Positions 9,864-18,813 of a stretch of DNA of 64,000 nt are shown here, piece by piece. How positions within the stretch are numbered: position 1 is the first letter of the stretch; every line of letters starts with the position of its first letter. A model generated the notes under the pieces. It ran no database searches, was not told the origin of the DNA, and was given only the letters and a program-made list of their open reading frames with translations. The stretch is from Senegalimassilia faecalis (lineage in GTDB: Bacteria > Actinomycetota > Coriobacteriia > Coriobacteriales > Eggerthellaceae), in NCBI RefSeq assembly GCF_004135645.1, contig NZ_SDPW01000001.1:558001-622000 (forward strand), written 5' to 3'. Position numbers and translations under genes: made by a program.

Positions 9864-9875
9864 ACGCAAGACGCA

Positions 9876-9913
9876 AAAAGCCGGTGCAGGCCAAATGGCT
9901 TGCACCGGCTTTT
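9876..9913 (-). terminator. Terminator downstream of the nanA-like gene
   Basis: AAAAGCCGGTGCA (9876-9888) and TGCACCGGCTTTT (9901-9913) form a strong stem with T runs on both strands. It separates the nanA-like gene from the nanK-nanE pair, which therefore need read-through or their own promoter. Confidence 0.88.
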
Positions 9914-9929
9914 GAAAGCAACCGATTCG

Positions 9930-10874
9930 CTACTTGCGGATAGGAGCGTCGGCGTCCATGAGGCCAGCCTTCTTGATGACCTCGACGATGGCCGCCACGT
10001 CTTCACCCTCAAGCGCCTGCACGGGCTCGCGCATCTGGTTCGTGTTGAACACGCCCATCTGCCACAGCGCCGTCTTGAACGCGCCCACGCCGGCGCCGAA
10101 GCCGACGGTGGCCTTCACGACGCGCGTGAGGAACATGAGGCGAGCCAGGTGATCCTGCAGCTCCTTGACGCGGTTCCAGTCGCCCGCCTGAGCGGCCTTC
10201 CACTGCTCCACGTAGCTGTAGGGGTCAAGATTGGCCAGGCCCGGCACGCTGCCGTCAGCGCCAGCCAGGTACGCGCCGTCGACGCACACCTCGTGGCCGG
10301 TCAGCAGCTGCAGCGGATGGCCCGCGTCCTCGTTCTCCAGCACCAGCCAACGGAAGCTCACGTCGTCGCCGGAGGAGTCCTTCACGCCCTGCAGCACGCC
10401 GTCCTTGCCCAGACGCACCAGCATGGTAGGGTCAAGCTTCGTGTGCACGCACACGGGCAGGTCGTAAGCGAACAGCGGCAGGTCCGTATGCTCGCGGATG
10501 GCGCGGAAATGGCGCTCGGTTTCCTTCGGGCCGCCCAGCGCGTAGAACGGAGCGGTGGCAACCAGCGCGTCAACGCCGTAGCCCTTTGCGCGCTTAGCCT
10601 GGTCGACCACGCGCAGCGTTTCCATGTCGATGATGCCGGCCAGCACGGGCACGCGATGGTTCACGATAGCCACGGCCTCCTGCAGCACGTGATAGCGCTG
10701 CGCGTCGGTGAGGAACGCAACCTCGCCCGAGGAGCCCAGGAAGAACAGGCCGTCGACGCCAGCGTCGATCATGCGGTTGATGGAGCGCTCGAACGCTTCC
10801 AGGTCAAGCTGCTTCTTCTCGGTCAGCGGGATGACGACCGGGGGGATTACGCCGTGGAACGGAGAATCGGTCAT
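9930..10874 (-). CDS. nanA: DHDPS/NAL-family aldolase, probable N-acetylneuraminate lyase
   Basis: A class I aldolase of the dihydrodipicolinate synthase/N-acetylneuraminate lyase family, 314 residues. In this locus it should split N-acetylneuraminate into pyruvate and N-acetylmannosamine. The pyruvate-binding motif is GSSGEVAF near residue 48, the catalytic Tyr is in FAYDLPVCVHT, and the Schiff-base Lys is in QGVKDSSGD near residue 165. The lyase and synthase branches differ by few residues, so the assignment rests mainly on the neighbours nanE, nanK, nagA and nagB. Other oxo-acid aldolases are possible. The ATG is preceded by AAAGAGGCAAGG. Confidence 0.75.
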   Translation of the reverse strand: MTDSPFHGVIPPVVIPLTEKKQLDLEAFERSINRMIDAGVDGLFFLGSSGEVAFLTDAQRYHVLQEAVAIVNHRVPVLAGIIDMETLRVVDQAKRAKGYGVDALVATAPFYALGGPKETERHFRAIREHTDLPLFAYDLPVCVHTKLDPTMLVRLGKDGVLQGVKDSSGDDVSFRWLVLENEDAGHPLQLLTGHEVCVDGAYLAGADGSVPGLANLDPYSYVEQWKAAQAGDWNRVKELQDHLARLMFLTRVVKATVGFGAGVGAFKTALWQMGVFNTNQMREPVQALEGEDVAAIVEVIKKAGLMDADAPIRK

Positions 10875-10919
10875 GATAAGTACCTTGCCTCTTTCTTAGT
10901 GAGATGAGCAAACGATATG

Positions 10920-10949
10920 AGGATAGACGTGCAGGTAACGGTTCGTCAA
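10920..10949 (-). promoter_or_regulatory. Candidate promoter of the nanA-like gene
   Basis: On the minus strand TTGACG (10949-10944) and TATCCT (10925-10920) are separated by 18 bases. Transcription would start near 10913, leaving a leader of about 40 bases before the ATG. The rest of the 298-base gap up to nagA shows no gene. Confidence 0.5.
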
Positions 10950-11172
10950 CGTGGGCGGGAAACCCTCACAAACAAAGGATGGACTTGGCCGTACGGTGCA
11001 AGAATTTCCGCGAACGGCGCAAGCGGCGGCACCAGTCGCCTCAGGCAAAAAACGCCCCAAAGCCGCCCGCGCAGGAAGCGGACCGATTGGCCCGCTTCTG
11101 CCTATTGCCATTATCAACTGGGCTGCGACCCGTCTCCGCGACGCTGAGCACCAGGCACGCCCGCCCCCACGT

Positions 11173-12309
11173 CTACTTCAGCACGCGGCCGCGAAGCACC
11201 ACGTGCTTGATGTTCAGGTCGCGGTCGAGCACCACGGCGTCCCCCACGTACCCCGGGGCAATAGCGCCGCGCTCCCCTTCCAGGCCCAGCGCCCGCGCCG
11301 GGTTCACGCTGGCGGCCTTCACGGCGCTAATCAGCGGAATGCTCATGCGCTGCACCGCCGTGCGCATGCACGCCATAACGTCGGACACGCTGCCTGCCAG
11401 GCTGCCGTTGGCAATAGTGGCGCGGTTGCCGCGCACGGTGAACTGCTGACCGCCCAACTCGTATTCGCCATCGCCCAAACCGCAGGCGCGCAGGCTGTCG
11501 CTGATCAAGATCATGCGGTCGTCGCCGAACAGCGCGAACGCCAGGCGTACCATGGCCGGGTGGATGTGCACGCCGTCGGCGATGATCTCGGCCGTCACGT
11601 CGTTGCGCTCGGCGCCGGCGGCAATAGGGCCCGGGTCGCGATGATGCAGGCTGGGCATGGCGTTGTACAGGTGCGTCATATGCCGCGCACCCGCATCGAA
11701 GGCCGCGCACGCCGTATCGTAGTCCGTGCACGTGTGCGCCACGGAAACGCGCACGTCGTGCGACACGTTGTGGATGAAATCCAAGTTGCCCGGCTGCTCG
11801 GGCGCCACGTCAACCAGCTTGATAAGCCCGCGCGCCGCAGCCTGCAAGCGCGCGAATTCCTCAACGGAGGCGCTGCGCACATACGCCGGGTTCTGCGCTC
11901 CCACCTTGTCGGGCGCAATGTAGGGGCCTTCCATATTGATGCCCACAATGCCCGCCTCGTCGTCCGCCGTCGCATGCTCGGCCACCGACGCCACAATCGG
12001 CGCCAAACGCTCCTCGGGCAGCGTCATGGTGGTCGGGCAAATAGCCGTCACGCCGCGCGACGCCTCGTAGCGCGCAATGGCTGCGATGCCCTCTTGCTCG
12101 GCATCGCAGAAATCATGCCCCATAGCGCCGTGGAAGTGCACGTCAATCAGGCCCGGAATCACATAGCAGCCCTGCGCGTCCACGTCGTGCGCGCCGGCCG
12201 AGCCCGTTGCACCCGCCGGCTCAACGCGCGCGAAACGGTCGCCTTCCACCACCACGTCGCGCTCGCGGAAGCACTGCCCATCGAACACCATGCCGTTGAC
12301 AATTCGCAT
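11173..12309 (-). CDS. nagA: N-acetylglucosamine-6-phosphate deacetylase
   Basis: Removes the acetyl group of N-acetylglucosamine 6-phosphate to give glucosamine 6-phosphate, the step after nanE. The 378-residue amidohydrolase shows the metal-site region DVHFHG, the NagA signature GINMEGPYIAPDKVGAQ, metal His residues in VSVAHTCTDYD and MTHLYNAMP, and the catalytic Asp in ILISDSL. The start ATG at 12309 follows AAAGGGAT; homology begins at MRIVNGMVFDG, so the upstream in-frame codons are excluded. nagB is just upstream on the same strand with a terminator-like hairpin in between. The assignment is strong. Confidence 0.93.
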   Translation of the reverse strand: MRIVNGMVFDGQCFRERDVVVEGDRFARVEPAGATGSAGAHDVDAQGCYVIPGLIDVHFHGAMGHDFCDAEQEGIAAIARYEASRGVTAICPTTMTLPEERLAPIVASVAEHATADDEAGIVGINMEGPYIAPDKVGAQNPAYVRSASVEEFARLQAAARGLIKLVDVAPEQPGNLDFIHNVSHDVRVSVAHTCTDYDTACAAFDAGARHMTHLYNAMPSLHHRDPGPIAAGAERNDVTAEIIADGVHIHPAMVRLAFALFGDDRMILISDSLRACGLGDGEYELGGQQFTVRGNRATIANGSLAGSVSDVMACMRTAVQRMSIPLISAVKAASVNPARALGLEGERGAIAPGYVGDAVVLDRDLNIKHVVLRGRVLK

Positions 12310-12330
12310 ATCCCTTTTGCTCCTTTCAGC

Positions 12331-12359
12331 AAAAAGGCTTTCCGATGACGGAAAGCCTT
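12331..12359 (-). terminator. Terminator or attenuator between nagB and nagA
   Basis: On the minus strand AAGGCTTTCCG and CGGAAAGCCTTTTT flank a 4-base loop. The hairpin lies in the 82-base gap between the nagB stop and the nagA start. It may uncouple the amounts of the two enzymes. Confidence 0.82.
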
Positions 12360-12391
12360 GCATTGTGTTTCTTGAAACCGATGAAGCGCCC

Positions 12392-13117
12392 CTACAGCAA
12401 AGAGCCAGCCTCAGCGTCCACCACTACGGTGACGTTGGGATGCAGCTGCAGAATGGACGCCGGCACCTGCGGGGTGACCGGACCGAAGAACGCATCGCGC
12501 ACAATCTGCGCCTTGTCCTGGCCGCTGGCAACCACCAGGATGGCACGCGCCTTCATGATGGTGCCGATGCCCATGGTGTACGCCTCGCGCGGCACGTCGT
12601 CCACGGAATCGAACAGGCGGCTGTTCGCATTGATGGTGCTTTCCGTCAGCTGCACCAGGTGCGTGCGAACCGGGAACTCGTCGCACGGCTCGTTGAAGCC
12701 GATGTGGCCGTTGTGGCCCAAGCCCAGCAGCTGCAAATCGATGCCGCCCGCTTCGCTGATAGCCTGCTCGTAGCTTTCGCACGCCGCCTCCGCGTCGGGG
12801 TTGGCACCATCAGGCACGCTCGTGGCCTCGGGGTCGATGTCCACGTGGTCGAACAGGTTCTTCTGCATGAAGTAGCGATAGCTCTGGTCGTGCTCGGGAG
12901 ACAGCCCGCGATACTCGTCAAGGTTGAACGTGGTGGCCTGCTCGAAGCTGATGCGGTCGTTCTGGAAGTCCTCGACCAGGTCGGCGTACAGGCCGATGGG
13001 AGTAGAACCCGTGGCCAGGCCCAGCGTAGACGTGGGATCAACCACCAGCTGCGCGGCAATCAGGTCGGCCGCACGGCGGCTCATGTCCTCATACGTCTCT
13101 TCAATGAACAGTTGCAT
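12392..13117 (-). CDS. nagB: Glucosamine-6-phosphate deaminase
   Basis: Converts glucosamine 6-phosphate to fructose 6-phosphate and ammonia, the last committed step of amino sugar degradation. The 241-residue protein has the sugar-phosphate loop LGLATGSTPIGLY, the FNLDEYRGL segment with an active-site Asp, and the signature LGLGHNGHIGFNEP containing the catalytic His and Glu. The length matches the short, non-allosteric type common in Gram-positives. The ATG follows AAAGGGTAG. No transcriptional regulator of the NagR, NagC or RpiR type lies in the window, so control of the locus is not visible here. Confidence 0.94.
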   Translation of the reverse strand: MQLFIEETYEDMSRRAADLIAAQLVVDPTSTLGLATGSTPIGLYADLVEDFQNDRISFEQATTFNLDEYRGLSPEHDQSYRYFMQKNLFDHVDIDPEATSVPDGANPDAEAACESYEQAISEAGGIDLQLLGLGHNGHIGFNEPCDEFPVRTHLVQLTESTINANSRLFDSVDDVPREAYTMGIGTIMKARAILVVASGQDKAQIVRDAFFGPVTPQVPASILQLHPNVTVVVDAEAGSLL

Positions 13118-13202
13118 GACTACCCTTTCTTGTTGAATCGTCTGAAATATGACTCACCTGTTGAACAGTCTTACGTTATCACGCTTGCGGCGCGTCTGCG
13201 CA

Positions 13203-15380
13203 TTACGTCCAGAACAACACCGTTTCAATAATGTCTTGATACGACCAGGGGTAAATATCCGAGAACCAGCCGGTTTCAGGAATGAAGCACACCAGCACGC
13301 TGTACAGCACCGAAATGGACACCAGCACCAGCAGCACTTTCATAAGCAGCTGCTGCGTTTGCGTGCCCGGGCGCAGGTTCTCGTTCACAATGAACACCAG
13401 CAGCACCACTGCCGCCAAGAACATGAAGCTGAAGTCGGCGAAGTAGCGCTGCAAGATGCCGGCCATCTCCGCGTCCATGAGCGCTACCACCACGCCGCCG
13501 AACAGCAGCGCGATGATCACGCCCGCGATGGTGCGCGTGGAACGCGTCTTGAATCGCAGTTCCAAGATGCGCTTGGCAAACGGCAGCACCCACAGGATGG
13601 GCAGGCACGCCAGCACGCCGCCAAACGTGATTTCCTTGATGGTTTGCCCCAGGTACGTGGTTTCAAACGGCGCCGCCTGCAGAAACGGGAACACGCCGGT
13701 GACGCTGGGCGGCTGCAAAAAATAAGCGAACAGCGCCGGCGCCAAGCGGCCGATATTCCAGCCGCGCTTCGTCATATCGTTCACCGTCAGGTTGTAATTC
13801 GCGCCAAAATCGGTGAAGCTGCCGAAACGCGCATGGTTGTACAGCATCAACCCGGCGGCAACCACCACATACGGGGCAACCAGGCAACCGAATTCTACGG
13901 CACCGCGACGCGTAAGGATGCGGCGCTTCGTGATGTACTTACGCCAGAACAGCGGGAACGCCACCAGCGACAGCACGATCAGCTGCGGACGGCACCCAAC
14001 CACCAGCGCCATGCACAAGCTGCCGCCTAAGTACCACCCGCATGGCCGCTCGGAGGCGCGCCCGCGCATCCACAGGTACAGACCCCATACCGAAAACGCC
14101 AAGCCAAGCGAAATGGGCAGCGAATAGAACGTCGGGAACTTCAGCAGGTACAGAATGCCGCAGCATATGACCAGCGGTATTTGCAGCAGCAGGTACAGAC
14201 CAAGGCTGACGCGCTTGAAGTGATAGCGTGCAAAGCGGTCAAGCAGCGCCGAGCAGCCCAGCACGAACATGATGATGGCGATCAGCACGCCGATTGCCGT
14301 GGGGAAGTTCGCGCCCGTCAGCAAATAGAACGGCAGGTAGAAGATAAGCACCGGCACCACGCCGAAGTACACGTAGTAGTGCCCATCATGGTATGCCACG
14401 TCGAACAGGTATTCCTCGCCCGTTTCCTTCTGTAGCTCATCGCGGGCGCCCTTGTCGTAGGGGTCATCCATGTCCTGCAGCCATCGAGGCGGTTCCTCAT
14501 CAAGGTACAGCTGGCCGTGCGCCATGGCTTTTGCCAGCTCAGCATATTGCTGCGCATTGTCGCCGCCAACCTTATACGTATTCGCAATGCTCACGCCATC
14601 CCACGACCCGGAATTGTACGTGCTGGTAGCAACGCCTACCAAGTTCGACCCCATGAACAGATACGAACTGAGCAGCACCACTTCAAGCGCCACGGCCGTG
14701 ATGATGGCAGCTTTCGATTTACGGGGGTTCGACACAATGCCGATACGGTACACGGCAGACTTCGGCCGCAAGATATACGCCAGCGCCAGCAGGCCAAGCG
14801 TCAAGATGAAACGCGTTTGATTAAAGGTGAACGGTTCGCGCGCGTTGATGGAAACATCGGAAAGCAGCACCGGGTAGCTGATGTCCTCGCCGGTGATGGT
14901 GATCTTCAGGTTCGTCACCAAACCCGTGGTGTTCAGGTTGATGAACTCGCTTTGGTCGCACAGCGTGTTCACGTCCACATCGGGGACACCCACGGTATAT
15001 TCCGTCGAATCGAAATACGTGCTATGCGCTTCGTCGGTGAACTGAATCTTCACCTTCAGCTGCTGAGCAGGCTGCCGGTAATCGAAGTTCAGCCACAGGT
15101 TATGCACTTCAGAGTTCAAGTCTTTGAACTCGATGACGTGGTTCACTTCCGTGACGCGATACTGATCGTCGGTGGTTTTCGTAAGCTCAAGACGGTTGTC
15201 CAAGTTCGTGGTGTGATACCCCGCCGTGCGGAAGTAGTTGATGTTGAACACGAACGTCTCAAGCAGCACGGCAATAAGCACCAGCACCGCCGCGCTTTTC
15301 AGCACGTGCTTGATGGTGGTGCCATGCTCAAGCATGAGCCTGCGGCTCCAATAGGATATGTTGTTGCGCATCGTAGGCAT
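13203..15380 (-). CDS. Large polytopic membrane protein of unknown function, possibly GT-C glycosyltransferase-like
   Basis: 725 residues from the ATG at 15380. One membrane helix near residue 35 is followed by a soluble extracytoplasmic region (about 60-190) and then about ten hydrophobic helices. The pattern of a few conserved polar loops between helices, for example LYNHARFGSFTDFGANYNLT, resembles lipid-linked-sugar (GT-C) transferases and their orphan relatives, but I cannot name a family. No Shine-Dalgarno sequence precedes either ATG (15380 or 15371); a TATAAT box at 15390-15395 suggests a nearly leaderless mRNA. The gene lies between adk and nagB without functional links. Confidence 0.7.
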   Translation of the reverse strand: MPTMRNNISYWSRRLMLEHGTTIKHVLKSAAVLVLIAVLLETFVFNINYFRTAGYHTTNLDNRLELTKTTDDQYRVTEVNHVIEFKDLNSEVHNLWLNFDYRQPAQQLKVKIQFTDEAHSTYFDSTEYTVGVPDVDVNTLCDQSEFINLNTTGLVTNLKITITGEDISYPVLLSDVSINAREPFTFNQTRFILTLGLLALAYILRPKSAVYRIGIVSNPRKSKAAIITAVALEVVLLSSYLFMGSNLVGVATSTYNSGSWDGVSIANTYKVGGDNAQQYAELAKAMAHGQLYLDEEPPRWLQDMDDPYDKGARDELQKETGEEYLFDVAYHDGHYYVYFGVVPVLIFYLPFYLLTGANFPTAIGVLIAIIMFVLGCSALLDRFARYHFKRVSLGLYLLLQIPLVICCGILYLLKFPTFYSLPISLGLAFSVWGLYLWMRGRASERPCGWYLGGSLCMALVVGCRPQLIVLSLVAFPLFWRKYITKRRILTRRGAVEFGCLVAPYVVVAAGLMLYNHARFGSFTDFGANYNLTVNDMTKRGWNIGRLAPALFAYFLQPPSVTGVFPFLQAAPFETTYLGQTIKEITFGGVLACLPILWVLPFAKRILELRFKTRSTRTIAGVIIALLFGGVVVALMDAEMAGILQRYFADFSFMFLAAVVLLVFIVNENLRPGTQTQQLLMKVLLVLVSISVLYSVLVCFIPETGWFSDIYPWSYQDIIETVLFWT

Positions 15381-15389
15381 AATGCTTGA

Positions 15390-15395
15390 ATTATA
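15390..15395 (-). promoter_or_regulatory. Candidate -10 box for a leaderless transcript
   Basis: The minus strand reads TATAAT, followed ten bases later by ATG. A start site 6-7 bases past the box falls within three or four bases of the ATG. The -35 region is not recognisable. Confidence 0.4.
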
Positions 15396-15406
15396 CGGGA
15401 TAACGA

Positions 15407-15434
15407 AAGGGAGGGGTACCGCTACCCCTCCCTT
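15407..15434 (-). terminator. Hairpin downstream of adk
   Basis: AAGGGAGGGGTA (15407-15418) and TACCCCTCCCTT (15423-15434) form a perfect 12-bp stem. On the minus strand it is followed by TTTCGTT, so it is a plausible but weak intrinsic terminator for adk. Confidence 0.65.
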
Positions 15435-15465
15435 CTGAAGCAAATATGCACGTTATGCAGCAGAT

Positions 15466-16092
15466 TTACAGGCCCAGCGCCTGCTTAACATCCGCGTACA
15501 CCACATCAACGTCGCGATCGCCATCGATGGTGACCAGCAGGTCGCAGCCGCGATAGTAATCAATCAGCGGGGCCGTGGACTTCTCGTACACGTCAAGACG
15601 ATTGCGCACCGTGGCCTCGTTGTCGTCGTCGCGCTGGTACATCTCGCCACCGCAAGCCGGGCACTGCGCGTCAGCGGCGGTGCCGATGTGGCCGCACTCC
15701 TTGCACATGCGACGCGAAGTCAGACGCTTCACGATAACCTCGAAGTCAACATCGATGAGCAGCGCTGCGTTCAGCGGGCGCTCAAGCTCGGCAAGCATGG
15801 TGTCAAGCGCCACAGCCTGCGTGGTGGTACGCGGGAAACCGTCCAGGATAACGCCCTTTTCGGTGTCGGGCTGCTGGATGCGCTCTTTCATCAGGTCGAT
15901 GATCAAATCGTCGGGAACAAGTTCGCCGGCGTCCATGAAGCCCTTGGCCTTCACGCCCAGCGGCGTTTGATTCTTAACGGCAGCGCGCAGGATATCACCT
16001 GTGGAAATATGGCACAGGCCGCAGTCCTCAACAAGCTTGGCTGCCTGCGTGCCCTTACCGGCGCCCGGGGCGCCCAGCAACACGATGTTCAT
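15466..16092 (-). CDS. adk: Adenylate kinase
   Basis: Interconverts ATP + AMP and 2 ADP in the cytoplasm. The 208-residue protein begins MNIVLLGAPGAGKGTQ (P-loop), has the AMP-site segment ISTGDILRAA and DGFPRTTTQ, and a zinc-type LID with CKEC and CPAC pairs (about residues 130-150), as in many Gram-positives. The ATG at 16092 follows AAGGATTG; upstream in-frame codons are excluded. It follows secY, a classic spc-operon arrangement, but a terminator lies between them and the usual map-infA genes do not follow. Confidence 0.96.
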   Translation of the reverse strand: MNIVLLGAPGAGKGTQAAKLVEDCGLCHISTGDILRAAVKNQTPLGVKAKGFMDAGELVPDDLIIDLMKERIQQPDTEKGVILDGFPRTTTQAVALDTMLAELERPLNAALLIDVDFEVIVKRLTSRRMCKECGHIGTAADAQCPACGGEMYQRDDDNEATVRNRLDVYEKSTAPLIDYYRGCDLLVTIDGDRDVDVVYADVKQALGL

Positions 16093-16142
16093 ACGTAGCA
16101 ATCCTTTCGAGATATGCAGAGATAATGCCATCCCATGATAGC

Positions 16143-16172
16143 AAAAAGGGAGGGTCGTAAAGACCCTCCCTT
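16143..16172 (-). terminator. Terminator of the ribosomal protein-secY operon
   Basis: On the minus strand AAGGGAGGGTC pairs with GACCCTCCCTT and TTT follows. It lies between the secY stop and the adk start. Confidence 0.88.
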
Positions 16173-16194
16173 CGGTAAAAGCACAACGAGCAAA

Positions 16195-17475
16195 CTACTT
16201 GAAGAAGCCGTCGTAATTGTGCATCTTCAACTGGCTTTCAACCTTGCTCATGGTGTCAAGCGCAACACCAATCATGATAAGGATGGACGTGCCGCCAAAC
16301 GCCTGAATGAGCTGATTGCCGGTGAAGTAGAAGATGATGGTAGGCACCACAGCAATAACCGCGATGAAGATACCACCGGGCAACGTGACGCGATGCAGCA
16401 CGTTCTTGATGTACGTGACCGTAGCAGAGCCAGGACGTACACCCGGGATAAAGCCACCCTGCTTGCGCAGGTTGTCCGCCGTTTCCTCCGGATTGAACAC
16501 CATGGAGGTGTAGAAATACGCGAAGAACACGATAAGGACGATGGTCAGAATCCAGTTGACCCAACCCGTGGAAATAGCATCGGCGAACGCCGTCAGCCAA
16601 CCCACGTTGAACAGCGCCGCAAGCTGAGCCGGAAAGTAGATCAGGCAGCTTGCGAAGATGATCGGGATAACGCCCGCGGCATTCACCTTCAGGGGAATGT
16701 ACGTGGACTGGCCACCCATCATCTTGCGACCCTGCACGCGCTTGGCGTAGTTCACCGGAATGCGGCGCTGAGCACGCTCGATGAAGATGATCGCCGGGAT
16801 GCACACCAGCACCACAGCCAGGATGAGCACCGTAATGGCAATGCCCATACCCGTGTCGGTGGTCAGGTTCACCGAAGAGAAGATGGCCGAAGGCACGCGG
16901 GACACGATGCTCACGAAGATGATGAGCGACATGCCGTTGCCAACGCCGCGCTGCGTGATAAGCTCGCCCATCCACATGATGAACGCGGTACCCGCCACCA
17001 GCGTGAACACGATGAGCACATCGGTAACAACCTCGGGAACCTGGTCGGTGAACACAACGCCGTATTGCGGCGACTTGAACAGCAGCAGATAACCGATGGC
17101 GTTGATGAGGCCCAGGGCCAGCGTCAGGTAACGCGTGACCTGCGTGATGCGGCGACGACCGGTTTCTCCCTCTTTCGCCCAGCGGCCCACGGCGGGGATA
17201 ACGCCCTGCATCAGCTGCATGATGATGGATGCGGTGATGTAAGGCATGATGCCCAGCGAGAAGACCGAGAAGTTCGACAGAGCACCACCGGTGAACAAGT
17301 CGAGCATGGTCATGGACACACCGGAATCCTGGAACGTGTTTGCGAACTCATGGAACGGGATGCCCGGTACCGGCACGTAGGCGCCGAAACGATAAAGCGC
17401 AAGGATACCCAGCGTAAACAAAATCTTCTTGCGCAGCTCGGGAACCTTAAACGCGTCGATAAGAGAGCTTAGCAA
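16195..17475 (-). CDS. secY: Protein translocase subunit SecY
   Basis: Forms the central channel of the Sec translocon in the cytoplasmic membrane. 426 residues with ten predicted membrane helices. The plug-helix region near residues 60-75 and the cytoplasmic SecA-binding loops, for example [22 protein letters not shown], are recognisable. Translation appears to start at TTG (17475), which overlaps the rplO stop by seven bases; AAAGG lies ten bases upstream and no ATG or GTG is available nearby. Last gene of the ribosomal cluster before a terminator. Confidence 0.96.
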   Translation of the reverse strand: MLSSLIDAFKVPELRKKILFTLGILALYRFGAYVPVPGIPFHEFANTFQDSGVSMTMLDLFTGGALSNFSVFSLGIMPYITASIIMQLMQGVIPAVGRWAKEGETGRRRITQVTRYLTLALGLINAIGYLLLFKSPQYGVVFTDQVPEVVTDVLIVFTLVAGTAFIMWMGELITQRGVGNGMSLIIFVSIVSRVPSAIFSSVNLTTDTGMGIAITVLILAVVLVCIPAIIFIERAQRRIPVNYAKRVQGRKMMGGQSTYIPLKVNAAGVIPIIFASCLIYFPAQLAALFNVGWLTAFADAISTGWVNWILTIVLIVFFAYFYTSMVFNPEETADNLRKQGGFIPGVRPGSATVTYIKNVLHRVTLPGGIFIAVIAVVPTIIFYFTGNQLIQAFGGTSILIMIGVALDTMSKVESQLKMHNYDGFFK

Positions 17476-17918
17476 GGCTCTTCGACCTTTCCACCAGCTG
17501 CCTCAATCTTCGCCTTAGCGGAGGCAGAAACCTTGTCAACCTTAACCGTCAGAGCCTTGGTGATGTCACCGTCGCCCAGAACCTTCACCAGGGCGTCCTC
17601 ATGCTTGATAATGCCCTTGGCCTTCAGGGAAGCGCCGTCCACCACGTCGCCAGCCTCGAACTTCTCCTCCAGGCGGGAGACGTTCACGGGCAGGTACTCA
17701 ACACGGTTGATGTTGCGGAAGCCGGGCAGCTTCGGAAGACGACGAGCCAGAGGAGTCTGGCCGCCCTCGAAGCCGGCGCCCTTGCCGCCACCGGAACGGG
17801 ACTTCTGACCGTTCATACCACGGCCAGCGGTCTTGCCCTGGCCAGCAGCGTGGCCGCGGCCAACGCGCTTACGGTTCTTGCGGGAGCCTGCAGCAGGCTT
17901 CAGATCCTTCAATTCCAT
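17469..17918 (-). CDS. rplO: 50S ribosomal protein L15
   Basis: 149-residue L15 with the Gly/Arg-rich N-terminus ([22 protein letters not shown]) that threads into 23S rRNA and the C-terminal [20 protein letters not shown] motif. An AAAGGAG precedes the ATG. The gene overlaps secY, so the two are coupled. Its distance from rpmD (162 bases) is the largest gap inside the cluster and contains several hairpins. Confidence 0.97.
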   Translation of the reverse strand: MELKDLKPAAGSRKNRKRVGRGHAAGQGKTAGRGMNGQKSRSGGGKGAGFEGGQTPLARRLPKLPGFRNINRVEYLPVNVSRLEEKFEAGDVVDGASLKAKGIIKHEDALVKVLGDGDITKALTVKVDKVSASAKAKIEAAGGKVEEPC

Positions 17919-17945
17919 TGTTTTTCTCCTTTGAGATAGCTTTCT

Positions 17946-18055
17946 CCGGGCAGGTACCCGGCGCTGGCAGCTCGCCGCCAGCTAACTTCCAATACAGCCG
18001 ATTGGCGCGCCGGAATCCGACACGCCAATCGAGAATTCTATCCTATTGAGGATAG
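17946..18055 (-). promoter_or_regulatory. Highly structured leader between rpmD and rplO
   Basis: Four inverted repeats lie in tandem: CCGGG/CCCGG (17946-17950, 17957-17961), GCTGGC/GCCAGC (17963-17968, 17977-17982), CGATTGGCG/CGCCAATCG (17999-18007, 18023-18031) and CTATCCT/AGGATAG (18038-18044, 18049-18055). None has a clear T run. The position inside a ribosomal protein operon suggests RNA-level control of rplO-secY, but this is inference. Confidence 0.55.
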
Positions 18056-18080
18056 TTTGCATAGGTTAAACCTTGCAGCT

Positions 18081-18272
18081 TTACAGCTCCTCCACCTTTA
18101 CGAGGTGCTTAACCTTGAAGATCATGCCGCGAACGGACTCGTTGTCCACCTGGTCGATGGAACGGCCGATCTTGCCAAGGCCCAGGGCCTTCAGCGTGGC
18201 CAGCTGATCTTTCTTGTAGCCAATGGAGCTTTTCACCTGCGTGATGCGCAGCGTCTTCTTAGCGTCAGACAT
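18081..18272 (-). CDS. rpmD: 50S ribosomal protein L30
   Basis: 63-residue bacterial L30 starting [20 protein letters not shown], with the conserved ...[13 protein letters not shown](D) turn and the C-terminal [14 protein letters not shown] strand. Directly follows rpsE with a five-base gap, in standard spc order. Confidence 0.96.
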   Translation of the reverse strand: MSDAKKTLRITQVKSSIGYKKDQLATLKALGLGKIGRSIDQVDNESVRGMIFKVKHLVKVEEL

Positions 18273-18277
18273 CAGAG

Positions 18278-18799
18278 CTACTCCTTCCAGCCGTAGATCT
18301 TGGCGACGGAAATGCCACGACGCTCGGAAACGGACTCGGGGGACTGCATTTCCTTCAGGCCCTCGGCGGTTGCCTTAACGACGTTCATGACATTGTCGGT
18401 GCCCAAAGACTTCGACAGCACGTTCTCGACGCCAGCCAGCTCCAGGACGGCACGAGCAGCGCCGCCGGCGATAACGCCGGTACCAGGAACAGCAGGCTTG
18501 ATCAGAACGCGACCAGCACCGTACTCGCCGATGATCTCATGCGGCAGCGTGCGCTCGTCGGTCAGCGGCACGGAGAACATGTTCTTCTTTGCGTCCTCCA
18601 CGCCCTTCTTGATGGCGGTCGGAACTTCCTGGGACTTGCCCATGCCGACGCCAACATGGCCGTTGCGGTCGCCCACGACCACCAGCGCGGTCAGACCAAA
18701 GCGGCGACCACCCTTGACGACCTTGGACACGCGGTTGATGTAAACGACGCGCTCTTCGAGCTCGGGAGCTGCGGCGTTCTCTTGCTTGTTGCGAGCCAT
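18278..18799 (-). CDS. rpsE: 30S ribosomal protein S5
   Basis: 173 residues. The double-stranded RNA-binding N-terminal domain ([21 protein letters not shown]...[10 protein letters not shown]) and the C-terminal domain with [20 protein letters not shown] are diagnostic. S5 sits at the mRNA entry site and influences decoding accuracy. An in-order member of the spc cluster between rplR and rpmD. Confidence 0.97.
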   Translation of the reverse strand: MARNKQENAAAPELEERVVYINRVSKVVKGGRRFGLTALVVVGDRNGHVGVGMGKSQEVPTAIKKGVEDAKKNMFSVPLTDERTLPHEIIGEYGAGRVLIKPAVPGTGVIAGGAARAVLELAGVENVLSKSLGTDNVMNVVKATAEGLKEMQSPESVSERRGISVAKIYGWKE

Positions 18800-18813
18800 A
18801 GACTAAACCCCTT

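Noticed and set aside
10896-11117. 73-codon minus-strand frame upstream of the nanA-like gene
   Set aside because: No ribosome site or family resemblance, and it overlaps a good promoter candidate.
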